A DNA stretch of 64,000 nucleotides from Collinsella sp. UBA6357 (GCA_002437815.1 DJRP01000030.1:212-64211), one strand, 5' to 3'. Positions 38,527 to 47,764 are shown, numbered from the stretch's first letter. Notes: generated by a model not told the origin, from the letters alone. Program-made: numbers and translations.

Positions 38527-38630
38527 CCGAGTTCTCATGACTGCTTTTAAATATTTACTTCTAATGACGAGTTAAGATCTAATTTAGTTCTTAGAATTGT
38601 TAAGATTGCGCTTATACCGAGTTCTCGTCA
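38527..38630 (+). promoter_or_regulatory. Repeated CGAGTTCTC motifs upstream of fic
   Basis: CCGAGTTCTCATGA (38527-38540) and CCGAGTTCTCGTCA (38617-38630) are direct repeats 90 bases apart, with an inverted TGACGAG half at 38565-38571 between them, in an AT-rich stretch. The downstream copy ends about 16 bases before the fic start, so it is placed to act as an autoregulatory site. Confidence 0.5.
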
Positions 38631-38646
38631 GTAAAAGGAGGTTGCC

Positions 38647-39819
38647 GTGCAAATCGAAAGCAACGGTCAGGGAACGCTTCGGACCAACCTGTCGGGAAAA
38701 CTTGCCTACCGCTCCTTCTTCCCCACTCCCCTTCAGTCGCTAAGGCCCTTGAACCTAACTGAAGAAACCTATCGCACGCTCTCGGCATGTTCGAGAAAAC
38801 TCGGGGAGCTCGAAGGCATGCTTTACTTTGTCCCCAACGCTGATATGTATCTGACGATGTACGTAAGAAAAGAAGCGCTTCTTTCTTCCCAAATCGAGGG
38901 AACCCAGTGCACCTTCGACGACCTTCTCAGTCCATCACAGTCCCAACTTCACCATAGGGAAATCGCTGATGTCGTAAACTACGTTCGAGCGATCGAGTTC
39001 GGCGTCGAGCTCCTTGGCCACATGCCTCTCTGCACACGGCTTCTCAGACAAGTCCACGCAATCTTGTTGGATGGAGTACGCGGAACGGAAAAGAATCCTG
39101 GCGAGCTTCGTTCATCTCAAAACTGGATTGGCCCTTCGGGGTGCACTATAGCCACCGCATCGTTTGTGCCCCCCAACATCGAAGATTTGCAGAGCACGCT
39201 TCAAGACCTCGAGCAGTTCATCAACGAGCCGCGCGTTGAGATGGATCCGATCGTACGCGCTGCCCTCGTTCACTATCAGTTCGAAACTGCCCATCCGTTC
39301 CTCGATGGAAACGGCCGTCTCGGCAGGCTCCTGATCACCCTCATGCTCATCAACGATGGAGTGCTTCATTCTTGTCTGTTTTACCCATCATTTCAATTTA
39401 AGAAAAACCGCCGTGAATATTATCTGCAGCTCACGTCCGTAAGAGAACGGGGGACATACGAGGACTGGGTTGAATTCTTCTGTAAAAGTCTCCTTGAAAG
39501 CGCAAGCGACTCGGTCGCCTCGCTCAAGCGTCTTGTCGATCTCCATAACCGCACGACGCTCGATATCACCACAAATCTTGGACGAACCGTTGCAAATGGC
39601 CAAAGACTTCTGGCCCTTCTTGAAGAGCACCCCATCGTCGATACCGCGTTCGTCGCATCACGGCTCGAAATCGGTAGAAGCACCGCAGGAACGCTTGTAA
39701 AAACGTTTGAAGAGCTGGGCATCCTGCATCCGCTCGACGAGTCGAAGCAACGATATCGACAGTACTGCTACGAAGCATATCTTTCGATTCTCAGAGAAGA
39801 CGCCGAGCCGATCCGCTGA
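38647..39819 (+). CDS. Fic-domain protein (class II, self-inhibited)
   Basis: 390 residues. An N-terminal helical region carries the inhibitory motif SSQIEGT (~80-86); the Fic core has the catalytic HPFLDGNGRLGR (~217-228), and a C-terminal winged helix (~315-390; VASRLEIGRSTAGTLVKTFEELGIL) suggests DNA binding. Fic enzymes usually transfer AMP to a protein target; the inhibitory Glu keeps them off. The GTG start follows AAAGGAGG. Upstream DNA is AT-rich and repeat-containing. It is a single-gene unit. Confidence 0.9.
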   Translation: MQIESNGQGTLRTNLSGKLAYRSFFPTPLQSLRPLNLTEETYRTLSACSRKLGELEGMLYFVPNADMYLTMYVRKEALLSSQIEGTQCTFDDLLSPSQSQLHHREIADVVNYVRAIEFGVELLGHMPLCTRLLRQVHAILLDGVRGTEKNPGELRSSQNWIGPSGCTIATASFVPPNIEDLQSTLQDLEQFINEPRVEMDPIVRAALVHYQFETAHPFLDGNGRLGRLLITLMLINDGVLHSCLFYPSFQFKKNRREYYLQLTSVRERGTYEDWVEFFCKSLLESASDSVASLKRLVDLHNRTTLDITTNLGRTVANGQRLLALLEEHPIVDTAFVASRLEIGRSTAGTLVKTFEELGILHPLDESKQRYRQYCYEAYLSILREDAEPIR

Positions 39820-39826
39820 ACATAAA

Positions 39827-39853
39827 AAGGCCGCCGGATCGCTTCGACGGCCT
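39827..39853. terminator. Bidirectional terminator between fic and pyrE
   Basis: AAGGCCG and its complement near 39847-39853, with A-rich and T-rich flanks, serve both convergent genes. Confidence 0.75.
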
Positions 39854-39882
39854 TCGCCTCGCCCGATGGCGGCGTAACTAAG

Positions 39883-40566
39883 CTACTCTTTGGCTCCATA
39901 TTTCTCGTAGTAGGCGTCGATTGCGGCCTTGAGGTCGTCGTCGATGACGACCTTGCCGTCGATCTCGTGGTTGTAGAGCACCTCGACGACCTCGGCCATA
40001 GAGACGATGGATGCCACGGGGAACCCGTACTTGGCCTCGATCTCCTTCTGCGCGGTGGTGACGCCGCCCTTGCCGACCTCCATGCGGTTGAGGCTCACGA
40101 TCAGGCCCTTGATCTCAACGTCGGCTGCGGCCTTGACCTTGGGATACGTCTCGTCGATGGACTTGCCTGAGGTGGTCACGTCCTCGACCATCACCACGCG
40201 GTCGCCGTCCTGGGGCTCATAGCCCAACAGGTTACCCTTGTCGGCACCGTGATCCTTGGCCTCCTTGCGGTCGCAGCAGTACTTGACCTCCTTGCCATAG
40301 AGCTCGTGGTAGGCAATGGCCGTGACAACGGCCAGCGGGATGCCCTTGTACGCCGGCCCGAAGAGCACGTCGAAGTCGTCGCCGAAGTTGTCGTGGATGG
40401 CCTGCGCGTAGTACTCGCCCAGGCGCTTGAGCTGCGAACCCGTCACATAGGCGCCGGCGTTCATGAAGAACGGGGACTGGCGGCCGCTCTTAAGGGTAAA
40501 GTCGCCGAACTTGAGGACGTCGGACTCGACCATGAACTTGATGAACTCTTGCTTGTAAGCCTCCAT
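39883..40566 (-). CDS. pyrE: Orotate phosphoribosyltransferase
   Basis: A 227-residue type I phosphoribosyltransferase with the PRPP loop VVMVEDVTTSGKSIDET, the N-terminal FTLKSGRQSPFFMNAG and the catalytic CDRKEAKDHG loop. It makes OMP from orotate in pyrimidine synthesis. It is alone here, followed upstream on the same strand by a ROK kinase; other pyr genes are not in the window. Confidence 0.95.
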   Translation of the reverse strand: MEAYKQEFIKFMVESDVLKFGDFTLKSGRQSPFFMNAGAYVTGSQLKRLGEYYAQAIHDNFGDDFDVLFGPAYKGIPLAVVTAIAYHELYGKEVKYCCDRKEAKDHGADKGNLLGYEPQDGDRVVMVEDVTTSGKSIDETYPKVKAAADVEIKGLIVSLNRMEVGKGGVTTAQKEIEAKYGFPVASIVSMAEVVEVLYNHEIDGKVVIDDDLKAAIDAYYEKYGAKE

Positions 40567-40605
40567 GCGGGCTCCCTTCGGTGAGATGTCGCAGATGGTT
40601 TCAGT

Positions 40606-41514
40606 TTAGCGCAGGCGCATGGCCTCTTGCACGGCGCCGTACAGGTTGGCATCGTTGCCGAGCTCGGCCACCTTGATCTGCGGTACGGGAATGCCAGCGA
40701 GCGGTCCCGTGTAGTCTTTGAGCGCAACAGGCATCTGGTCGCGCAGGGCATCGATAAGCTCGGGGTGACACGAGATGCCGCCCGCGATCACAAAGACCTC
40801 GGGGTCGAGCACGGCCTGCAGGTTGACGAGCTGCTTGTCAAAATCGCGCGCATAATTGTTAAGCGCACGTTGGGCCGCCACATCGCCGTCTGCGATCCAC
40901 TCGAATACACGGCGCCCGTCGGCCGGGGTGTCAGCCGGCAGCTTCTTCTCGCGCACGGCAGCATCGCGCAGAGCGCGCCAGCCACCCGTTCCGCCGAAAA
41001 AGCCACCAAAACCCGGTACGGTCTCGTCGGTGCGCAAAAAGCTGAACTCGCCGGCAAAGCAATGAGCGCCACGCAGCACCTTGCCATCGATAACGATACC
41101 GCCGCCGATGCCCGTGCCGATGGCAAGCACCACGCCAAAGCGTTGCCCGCGCAGAGCGCCCGCCGCGTATTCGCCGAGCGCCGCGCACTTGCCGTCGTTG
41201 TTGACCGCCACCGGCACACCGAGTGCCTCGCGCATGAGCTTGCCGAGCGGGCAGCCGTCCATAAAAGTGAGCGCGCCACCGCGATGGATCGTGCCGTCCA
41301 GATCGCCCTCATAGATGCCGCCGGGCGCGCTTACGCCTACCGCGCTGATGCGGTCGCTATAGGGCTTGACCAGCCCGATCAGCGCATCGACCGTCTCAGC
41401 CGCGGTGGTGAAACCCGTGGGAAGGCTGCCGCGCTCCCGGATCGAGAAATCCTCTCCCAGCACAGCCCATTTGACGGCGGTACCGCCCACATCGATGCCA
41501 AAGAATTCTTTCAT
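40606..41514 (-). CDS. ROK-family sugar kinase
   Basis: 302 residues. The N-terminal ATP motif is GIDVGGTAVKWAVLG; the sugar-binding region includes NNDGKCAALGEYAAGA and IGTGIGGGIVIDGKVLRGAH. The usual ROK zinc motif (CxCGxxGC) after this is absent, replaced by FAGEFSFLRTDETV, as in some glucokinase/beta-glucoside kinase relatives. It phosphorylates a hexose, the precise substrate unknown. It precedes pyrE by about 40 bases on the same strand. Confidence 0.85.
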   Translation of the reverse strand: MKEFFGIDVGGTAVKWAVLGEDFSIRERGSLPTGFTTAAETVDALIGLVKPYSDRISAVGVSAPGGIYEGDLDGTIHRGGALTFMDGCPLGKLMREALGVPVAVNNDGKCAALGEYAAGALRGQRFGVVLAIGTGIGGGIVIDGKVLRGAHCFAGEFSFLRTDETVPGFGGFFGGTGGWRALRDAAVREKKLPADTPADGRRVFEWIADGDVAAQRALNNYARDFDKQLVNLQAVLDPEVFVIAGGISCHPELIDALRDQMPVALKDYTGPLAGIPVPQIKVAELGNDANLYGAVQEAMRLR

Positions 41515-41696
41515 GTATCGTCTCCTCTTGATCCCTTAGCTCTAAACGCCGGATGCCGAGACGGGCAGCCGCCTCAACATCCGCATATCTCTGTTATTGA
41601 AATCTTAGCGCTCGTCCACAGAACGGTGATCTTGTTGGCATCCAACCGTGGTGATCAACATCATCAAGCCCGGAGTTACCCGAACGCCCTGTGAAA

Positions 41697-42449
41697 TCAG
41701 GCGATTCTGGCGCCGGCGCGTGGCACCACGAGGCGACGGGCGCAGGCAGGATCGATGCGAAGCGTCGCGGTTGCAGCGGCGAGGGCGGTGGCGGCAACAT
41801 GCTCAAAACGACCGTACGGCGTGACGAGGCAGTAGCAATCGACTGCATGCCATGGAGCCGCGCTGAGCGCCGCCGAGCCCTCTGCCTCGCGCCGACGAGC
41901 CATCTCAGGCGCCGACGCATCCTCGACCGAAAGCATGACGCCCAGCATCAACGGGGCTGTCGCGCCGTCGTTGAGCTCATAGACGCGCATACCTGACGCG
42001 CGCACTTTGCGCGCGATGCCGCCAAGACCGCCGCCGGCCCGCTCGCCCGCAAACTCCGCAGCGCCCGAAAGGCGAATACCAAACTGGGCCGCAATACGGT
42101 CGCACGATGCAGCCAGAAAGTCCCGAGGGCCCCGTATGGGCGTGGTACGGCGCAACTCGGCAGACGCTGCCGTCTGAGGACTCCTAATCTCGGAACGGTA
42201 GATAAGTTCCTCGCCATACGGTCCGGTCGCCGAGAACGCGAGGATGTACGGCCCGCCGACAACCTCGTCGCGCTCGAGCCGAGCGCGGCCCGCCTTCCAT
42301 CCCCTCGGCAGAGCAAGCTGGGCAAGCGTCGCGCCACCCTGCCCATCATCGAGCATATGGAACGTCAACCCGCAGCTGCGTACGCTCTCCACCGCATGCC
42401 GATCGTCCGCATGCCGGCTGCTTTCAAACCCACCCGCTGCAGTACTCAT
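41697..42449 (-). CDS. Hypothetical protein, 250 residues
   Basis: Not recognised. The sequence is soluble, Ala/Arg-rich, without signal peptide or membrane segment; a possible ordered core is GWKAGRARLERDEVVGGPYILAF (in parts: VVGGPYILAFSATGPYGEEL). The start at 42449 follows GAGAGGGG. The frame is well maintained and there is no better frame on either strand. Downstream, 41515-41696 holds no gene that I can see. Confidence 0.6.
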   Translation of the reverse strand: MSTAAGGFESSRHADDRHAVESVRSCGLTFHMLDDGQGGATLAQLALPRGWKAGRARLERDEVVGGPYILAFSATGPYGEELIYRSEIRSPQTAASAELRRTTPIRGPRDFLAASCDRIAAQFGIRLSGAAEFAGERAGGGLGGIARKVRASGMRVYELNDGATAPLMLGVMLSVEDASAPEMARRREAEGSAALSAAPWHAVDCYCLVTPYGRFEHVAATALAAATATLRIDPACARRLVVPRAGARIA

Positions 42450-42555
42450 GACGCACCCCTCTCGCTCGCGTTTTGTCCCACGATAGAAAAGGCCATGGTC
42501 GCGCGGTAGGTGACATATGTCTCAACTTGCCTTTTAGCAGCATATGGATACCAGC

Positions 42556-42588
42556 GATGACTGCAACTAAACTATAGTTGCAGTCATC
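42556..42588. promoter_or_regulatory. Perfect 14-bp inverted repeat upstream of the HicB-like gene
   Basis: GATGACTGCAACTA and its exact complement are separated by AACTA. It lies 30 bases before the start codon, in the position of an autoregulatory antitoxin operator. Confidence 0.75.
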
Positions 42589-42618
42589 GTCCGTTTTCCA
42601 AGATGCTGGGAGGCACTC

Positions 42619-42948
42619 ATGAGCAACGTTTTAGCTTACAAAGGCTACTTTGCCCCTATCGAGTTCGATGCAGAGCAACATCTGTTGACGGGCATGGTGG
42701 CGGGAATTCGCGATGCAATTCTCTTCGAGGGTTCCACCGTCGAAGAAATCGAAGATGGCTTCCATCAGGCCGTCGATGATTATCTGGATTACTGCGCAGA
42801 AAAAGGCAAGGAGCCAGAGCGCGCCTTCAAGGGATCGTTCAATGTGAGAACCGGTTCGGAGCTACATAAGCAAGCCGCGTTAGCTGCCGCCAAAAAAGGC
42901 GAATCGCTCAATAAGTTTGTCTCAGAAGCTATCGCGGCGGCCCTATAG
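42619..42948 (+). CDS. HicB-family protein (orphan antitoxin-like)
   Basis: 109 residues: the HicB fold (YKGYFAPIEFDAEQHLLTG, GSTVEEIEDGFHQAVDDYLDYC) with a C-terminal ribbon-helix-helix (GSELHKQAALAAAKKGESLNKFVSEAI). HicB proteins normally neutralise the HicA RNase; no HicA gene is upstream or downstream, so it is either an orphan regulator or the toxin is elsewhere. A strong palindrome upstream suggests self-regulation. The start follows GGGAGG. Confidence 0.85.
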   Translation: MSNVLAYKGYFAPIEFDAEQHLLTGMVAGIRDAILFEGSTVEEIEDGFHQAVDDYLDYCAEKGKEPERAFKGSFNVRTGSELHKQAALAAAKKGESLNKFVSEAIAAAL

Positions 42949-42970
42949 ACCGCGCCCCCATAAGCGCTGA

Positions 42971-44593
42971 TTAGCGCCGCTCATCCCAGAGCCAGAATGA
43001 TTTGATGAGGCCCGCGCGAGAGGATGCGCCCGTCTTTTTACTCATCGTCGCAATATGGCGGTAGAGCGTCGAACGCGAGAGGTAGAGACGACCGGCGATC
43101 TCTTGCATGCTATCGTCCGAAACGAGGAGTTCCGCCAAGATCTCGCACTCGCGCGGGGTGAAGCCATTCGTCTCGCCGAAGCGAGCCACACGGTCGGAGA
43201 ACGAGAGACTGGAGGGCAACTCACCGGACTTGAGCTGTTCGATGGGCGCAGGTGAGGGCACAGCGGAGGAAACGACCTCAAGCGCCTCGTTGCCGGCGGA
43301 CAAATCTTCCCGCGAGCTCACGGCGGCATCGTACCCCGCAACCGTGCTGGCACCCGCCTCAGAACCAACCCCATGGCTCGCATCCTCGGCATCGATCGGC
43401 TGCGATGCCGGGCTAATACCCATACCCGCGCAGCTTCGCAGCGCAACGGCGGCACCCGCCAGCTGCATCGTGCCCGCAGCCGCAACAGCAGCCGGTCCGC
43501 ACGTCCGTGTTAGCGCCATGCCCACGAGCGCACCGGCGAGGCCGGCGCCGTATGCGACAGCGCAACCGGCCACAGGCCAGAGCTCGGCCATATGCATACG
43601 GGGGCTCAGTTCCATAAAGACCGTGGTGTAGAACACGACCAGAAAGCCCGAACCCGCGCTCAGGGCAGTAATGGGCAGCCGCGCCATCGTACCCCCGGCA
43701 ACCGCCAGCAGCCCCACCAAAGCCAACAAACCTGCAAGAACCGGACCGAGAAGACGCACGATCCGCATCGACGCGCCGCAGAGCAAGCCGGCAACAAGCG
43801 TCGCCACGATCAGCAGCAGCCGTGCCCCAGCGTCAAGATCCAGCACGCCCGGCGTCCCCGACGCCACGAGCAGACCGTCGAGCAGACCGTACATGCCGGC
43901 CAGGCACGCCGTCGCGAGCATCAGGCGCCCGGCGAGCGAACGCTCCGCGGCGGAAGCGTGCCGGCCCGCATCGGGCACGATACCCGCCGCCAGCCGCGCA
44001 CGACGTGTCGATGCCCAACGGTCGCCCGCCTCATGGAGCATCGCGATCATGGCGATATCGACGACCATAAAGATAAACTGCGACGGCACCTCGCCCGGCA
44101 CCACAACATTGTTGACAAGCTGCAAGGCCACTCCCGCTGCATACGAGAGCGCAACGACATGCGCAAGACCTGCGTTACGCCCAAACTTGCGCGCAAGCCC
44201 CGCGTGTGCGGCTGACCCGGCGTAGCCCAGAGCGCAAGCCGCAACCAAAGCGCCCGCAAGCATAGCCGCAAACTGCTGGGCCATGATGACCACGACGGGT
44301 GCCGCGACGGCAAGCGTTCCCATGACGACCGAAACCGAGCGACGGTTGTGATCATCGGCAAAGCGGTAGACGAGGAAAGGGCGCAGAAAGAAACCCGCAA
44401 TGCTCGCCAGGACAATCGCCGCTAACGACGGCAACACGGGTCCCACATCCGAAAACGCGGCGACGCGATCGGCGAACAGCCGCTCCGCCGCGATGGCAGC
44501 GAAAAAGAAAAATGACAGGGCCAGGATCTCGCGGGCGCCATCGCGCAGCTGAATGAGCAGCTCATCGAGCTTGTGCATGCGCGTCACCCCCAT
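42971..44593 (-). CDS. Membrane-bound LuxR-family regulator
   Basis: 540 residues: about 12 hydrophobic segments across residues ~20-395, a Ser/Ala/Glu-rich linker (~400-470) and a C-terminal LuxR/GerE HTH (~478-540; FTPRECEILAELLVSDDSMQEI, RLYLSRSTLYRHIATMSKKTG). This MFS-like-plus-HTH layout is common in Coriobacteriia; the membrane part presumably senses a small molecule. The first ATG has little ribosome binding site, and M6 after GGGGGTG is an alternative. The target is unknown. Confidence 0.88.
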   Translation of the reverse strand: MGVTRMHKLDELLIQLRDGAREILALSFFFFAAIAAERLFADRVAAFSDVGPVLPSLAAIVLASIAGFFLRPFLVYRFADDHNRRSVSVVMGTLAVAAPVVVIMAQQFAAMLAGALVAACALGYAGSAAHAGLARKFGRNAGLAHVVALSYAAGVALQLVNNVVVPGEVPSQFIFMVVDIAMIAMLHEAGDRWASTRRARLAAGIVPDAGRHASAAERSLAGRLMLATACLAGMYGLLDGLLVASGTPGVLDLDAGARLLLIVATLVAGLLCGASMRIVRLLGPVLAGLLALVGLLAVAGGTMARLPITALSAGSGFLVVFYTTVFMELSPRMHMAELWPVAGCAVAYGAGLAGALVGMALTRTCGPAAVAAAGTMQLAGAAVALRSCAGMGISPASQPIDAEDASHGVGSEAGASTVAGYDAAVSSREDLSAGNEALEVVSSAVPSPAPIEQLKSGELPSSLSFSDRVARFGETNGFTPRECEILAELLVSDDSMQEIAGRLYLSRSTLYRHIATMSKKTGASSRAGLIKSFWLWDERR

Positions 44594-44665
44594 CCTGAGC
44601 CTTGGCCGCCTATCGTTTCATTGTACGGGAGCATCGATGACGGGATGGGGCGGACACACCGACCG

Positions 44666-44711
44666 TTACAAAAAGTTAGGGCGGCCCGGCGCATTCGCCA
44701 GACCGCCCTTA
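44666..44711 (-). terminator. Terminator after the apiosidase-like gene
   Basis: GGGCGG/CCGCCC stem followed on the minus strand by TAACTTTTTG. Confidence 0.8.
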
Positions 44712-44717
44712 ATCCAT

Positions 44718-44754
44718 AAGTGATCCAAAAGTGCCAGGGGAAAACGGATCACTT
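44718..44754. repeat. Small stem with conserved 19-nt loop, copy 1
   Basis: AAGTGATCC/GGATCACTT enclose AAAAGTGCCAGGGGAAAAC. A second copy with different arms but the same loop length and sequence is at 51621. Confidence 0.75.
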
Positions 44755-44770
44755 CGAGGACGCGAGCCCG

Positions 44771-46087
44771 CTAACGCGCCGGCTCCACGACGACGAGCGC
44801 ATCGCGCTCAAAGGGATGCTGCGCCACACGCACACCCTCGGCGCCGTCGAGCGCACGCACCGGTACCCGGGCGATGCGCTTGTCCTCCATGTCAAGGACC
44901 GTCGCATGCCAGTCGACCCCGGCGTCGAGCTTGAGCTTGAGCGCCGTGGTGCGCGGCACGTAGGCCACGACTTTCTCACCCACGCGTGCCACGCGGATGG
45001 ACTCGCGCGCATCGTCGAGCAGCTCCTGCGCAGGCTCGACGGCCGCCGCATCGTCGGCCGCAGTGGCACCGAGCATACCGAGCACATGCTCGATCGCCCC
45101 GAAGTCCCACACGCCGGGGAACTGCAGGCACTCCTGCCAGCGGAACGGCATGTCGAAGCCCTCGCCTAGGACCGAGCCCTGGCTACGCGACGTCTGCCAG
45201 TTCCACACGCCATGGGCGCCGTAGGTCACACCGGCACTGGCGCCGGCGAGGATGCTCGACCACACACTCGCGCGGCAGTCCTGCGCCGTGAAGCGCCAGT
45301 AGACGTTGCGGCTCGCACCCATCTGCTCGTAGCAGGGCTCGGAGTTGACCATAGGCTTCTTGGGATAGTTGGCACGAAAGTCCTCGGGCAGATGCCAGGC
45401 CTCGGGCTGACCCTCATAATTGTGGCCGGGCTGGAACATATAGAAATCCAGACGGTTGAGGTATTGCTCGGGCACTGTGCGGTTTCCGCGGTTGATGTGC
45501 ATGGTGCGCAGGGCCTCGGGGGCCAGCTTCACAACCTCGTCGAGCGCGTCCTCGTAGAAATCGAGCGCGATATCGGACTTGAAGTCGGTGTCGCCCGTCA
45601 CCACGTAGACGGGGTCGAACTCCCCCAGGTTTTCGACGACGCGGGCCACGTGCGCGCGGACCTCCTCGCGCGGCATGGCCTCGGCGCCGAGCCGCTGCGC
45701 GATCATACCGCCCCAGGTACCGGGCACGTAGTTGCACCACATGAGCACAAGCGCCGGTCGAATCCCATGCTCGACAGCCATCTCGCACATAGTGCGGGCG
45801 CGATCCCAGTACTCTTGGTTGGGCGCGCTCCAATCGAAGTGCACGCCGTCCTCGCTCGCGTAGGGCCAGATGCCCAGATCGGGCAGGCAGCGATCCCATT
45901 GCGGCAGCGTGTTGATCTGCAGCACGTTCATGCCCTGCTCGGCACGGCGCGTGAGGTAATAATCCCAGTCCTCGAGCGAAATGCTCGTAAAGGCGCTCCA
46001 GCACGTGTCGGCAAACCAGAAGAACGGTTTGCCGTCGCACAGAAAACCGTCCTTGCGCGCGTTGACGGTCAGTTTTCCCAAACTCAT
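44771..46087 (-). CDS. Apiosidase-like glycoside hydrolase (DUF4038/GH140-like)
   Basis: 438 residues with no signal peptide. It begins with the family motif FLCDGKPFFWFADTCWSAF and LTRRAEQGMNVLQINTLPQWD, followed by VLMWCNYVPGTWGG, YVVTGDTDF, PMVNSEPCYEQ and AGASAGVTYGAHGVWNWQTS, as in DUF4038/apiosidase-like (alpha/beta)8 barrels. A C-terminal beta domain carries its own repeat of Val-rich strands. It would release apiose or a related sugar from an imported glycoside; activity is inference. Confidence 0.8.
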   Translation of the reverse strand: MSLGKLTVNARKDGFLCDGKPFFWFADTCWSAFTSISLEDWDYYLTRRAEQGMNVLQINTLPQWDRCLPDLGIWPYASEDGVHFDWSAPNQEYWDRARTMCEMAVEHGIRPALVLMWCNYVPGTWGGMIAQRLGAEAMPREEVRAHVARVVENLGEFDPVYVVTGDTDFKSDIALDFYEDALDEVVKLAPEALRTMHINRGNRTVPEQYLNRLDFYMFQPGHNYEGQPEAWHLPEDFRANYPKKPMVNSEPCYEQMGASRNVYWRFTAQDCRASVWSSILAGASAGVTYGAHGVWNWQTSRSQGSVLGEGFDMPFRWQECLQFPGVWDFGAIEHVLGMLGATAADDAAAVEPAQELLDDARESIRVARVGEKVVAYVPRTTALKLKLDAGVDWHATVLDMEDKRIARVPVRALDGAEGVRVAQHPFERDALVVVEPAR

Positions 46088-46134
46088 CCGAATGTCCTCT
46101 CTCGCGTTTTGCCGCCTGGCACACCGACGACCTT

Positions 46135-46218
46135 CAATTGGGGACGTAGCAAAATCGCAGGTACGGATTTACCCTGCAGTAGATCTGCGCACCTGCGATT
46201 TTGCTACGTCCCCAATTG
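46135..46218. repeat. Perfect 28-bp inverted repeat with 28-base loop
   Basis: Arms 46135-46162 and 46191-46218 are exactly complementary and contain CAAAATCGCAGGT, which recurs in the repeat at 58175. Confidence 0.9.
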
Positions 46219-46228
46219 CAGGTTAGCA

Positions 46229-46263
46229 GAAAGGCCCCGCCGGGCTTGCGCCTGACGGGGCCC
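46229..46263 (-). terminator. Terminator after PTS EIIBC copy 1
   Basis: GGCCCCGTCAGGC and its near complement form the stem, followed by TTTC on the minus strand. Confidence 0.7.
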
Positions 46264-46333
46264 GCTGATCGACCGATCATATGTCGTGTAGGTCGGCCAC
46301 AGACTTACCAAAGACCGCTGAGCGGCTGAGACC

Positions 46334-47764
46334 TTAGGCCTCCTCCATCTCCGCGAGCTCCTCCTTGGAGAAGCCGGTGAGATAGACCACGATGGCAGCG
46401 ATGACGAAGGAGATCGCCATGCCCACGATGGCCCAGACGGTGTTCATCTGGCCACCCTGCAGGTAGTTGGTGAAGACCAGGAAGTTGGAGGCACCGCCGG
46501 CCAGGTAGTAGGTGACACCCATGATGCCGGAGAACACAGCGCCGATGGCACCGCCGATAAACATGCCGAGCATGGTGCGACGGAAGCGCATGAGGATACC
46601 GAAGAGCGCGGGCTCGGTGACGCCGCCGGCGATGGCGGAGATGACGTAGCCGATGGCGAGGGACTTCTCGTCAGGGTTCTTCATCTTGAGGAAGGCACCG
46701 AAAGCGCAGCCCCAGACAGCGGCCATGGCGCAGTTGGTGGACACGAAGACGAAGGGATCGTAGCCGGCGGCGATGATCTGGACCTGAGCGAGCAGGATGA
46801 CGGGCATGTGCATACCGCAAACCACGAACAGCTGCCAGAAGGCACCGAGGATGGCCATGACGATGAAGACTGCGATGCCACCGAGGTCAGCCAGACCGAA
46901 GAGCGCGTTGGCGATGACGTTACCGATCTCGTTGCCGATCGGAGCGAGGACGATAAAGGCGATGGGAATGGTGACGATCATGGTGCAGAACGGCGTGAAG
47001 ACCGTGGAAAGCACGTCGGGCATGACCTTCTTGAAGAACTTCTCGACGAAGTACAGAACGGGCACCGACAGGATGATCGGCAGGACGGACTGCTGGTAGT
47101 TGGCCGCAGCGATCTGGATGCCGTAGACGGAGATGATGCCGGAGCCGCCGTCAGCAGCCGCGCTCACGACGGACGGGGCCATGAGAGCGCCACCGAGGAG
47201 CATGCCGAGCACGGGGCTGGCGCCGAGCTTCTTAGCCGCAGCATAGCCCAGGTAGATGGGGATAAAGGTGAACGTCGCCTCGTACAGGGTGGTGTAGAGG
47301 AACGTGTAGGTCGGGTCGGTGTCGGAAAGAACGCCGAGCATGGTGGGGCCGAGGACGGCCGCGATGGTGCGGAACAGACCGCCGGCCATGAGCAGCGGGA
47401 TGAGCTGGGTCATGGAGCCGGACAGATAGTCGAGGATGATGTTGGGCAGGTTCTTGATCTCGAACTTCTCCTTGGGAGCGTCGAGATTCTCCTTGACCTC
47501 CTCGCCCTGCTTGACGCCGGAGATGGCGACAAACTCGGCAAGCACCTTCGGCACGTTCTGGCCGATGATAACCTGAAGCTGGCTGCCGGCGAACTGTGCA
47601 CCGAGCACGCCCTTGACCTTCTTGATCTTGTCAAGATCGGCCTTGCTGTTGTCCTTGAGCGTCAGGCGCAGGCGCGTCATGCAGTTCGTGGCGATCTGCA
47701 CGTTGTCGGCGCCGCCGACCAGCTCGAGGACGTCGGTGGCAATCTGCTTGTTGTCTACTGCCAT
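46334..47764 (-). CDS. PTS EIIBC permease (beta-glucoside/Glc superfamily), copy 1
   Basis: 476 residues. The EIIB domain (1-90) has the phosphorylatable Cys in ATNCMTRLRLTL; the EIIC domain has ~10 helices with the hallmark GGVTEPALFGI. It lacks an EIIA domain and would take phosphate from Crr. The start at 47764 follows GGGGAGGGG. It is divergent from the alpha/beta hydrolase across a 443-bp region full of GTTTAC motifs; the glycan it imports is unknown. Confidence 0.92.
   Translation of the reverse strand: MAVDNKQIATDVLELVGGADNVQIATNCMTRLRLTLKDNSKADLDKIKKVKGVLGAQFAGSQLQVIIGQNVPKVLAEFVAISGVKQGEEVKENLDAPKEKFEIKNLPNIILDYLSGSMTQLIPLLMAGGLFRTIAAVLGPTMLGVLSDTDPTYTFLYTTLYEATFTFIPIYLGYAAAKKLGASPVLGMLLGGALMAPSVVSAAADGGSGIISVYGIQIAAANYQQSVLPIILSVPVLYFVEKFFKKVMPDVLSTVFTPFCTMIVTIPIAFIVLAPIGNEIGNVIANALFGLADLGGIAVFIVMAILGAFWQLFVVCGMHMPVILLAQVQIIAAGYDPFVFVSTNCAMAAVWGCAFGAFLKMKNPDEKSLAIGYVISAIAGGVTEPALFGILMRFRRTMLGMFIGGAIGAVFSGIMGVTYYLAGGASNFLVFTNYLQGGQMNTVWAIVGMAISFVIAAIVVYLTGFSKEELAEMEEA

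Noticed and set aside
42619..42948. Complete HicAB toxin-antitoxin pair
   Set aside because: No HicA-like frame with ribosome binding site lies within 500 bases either side.
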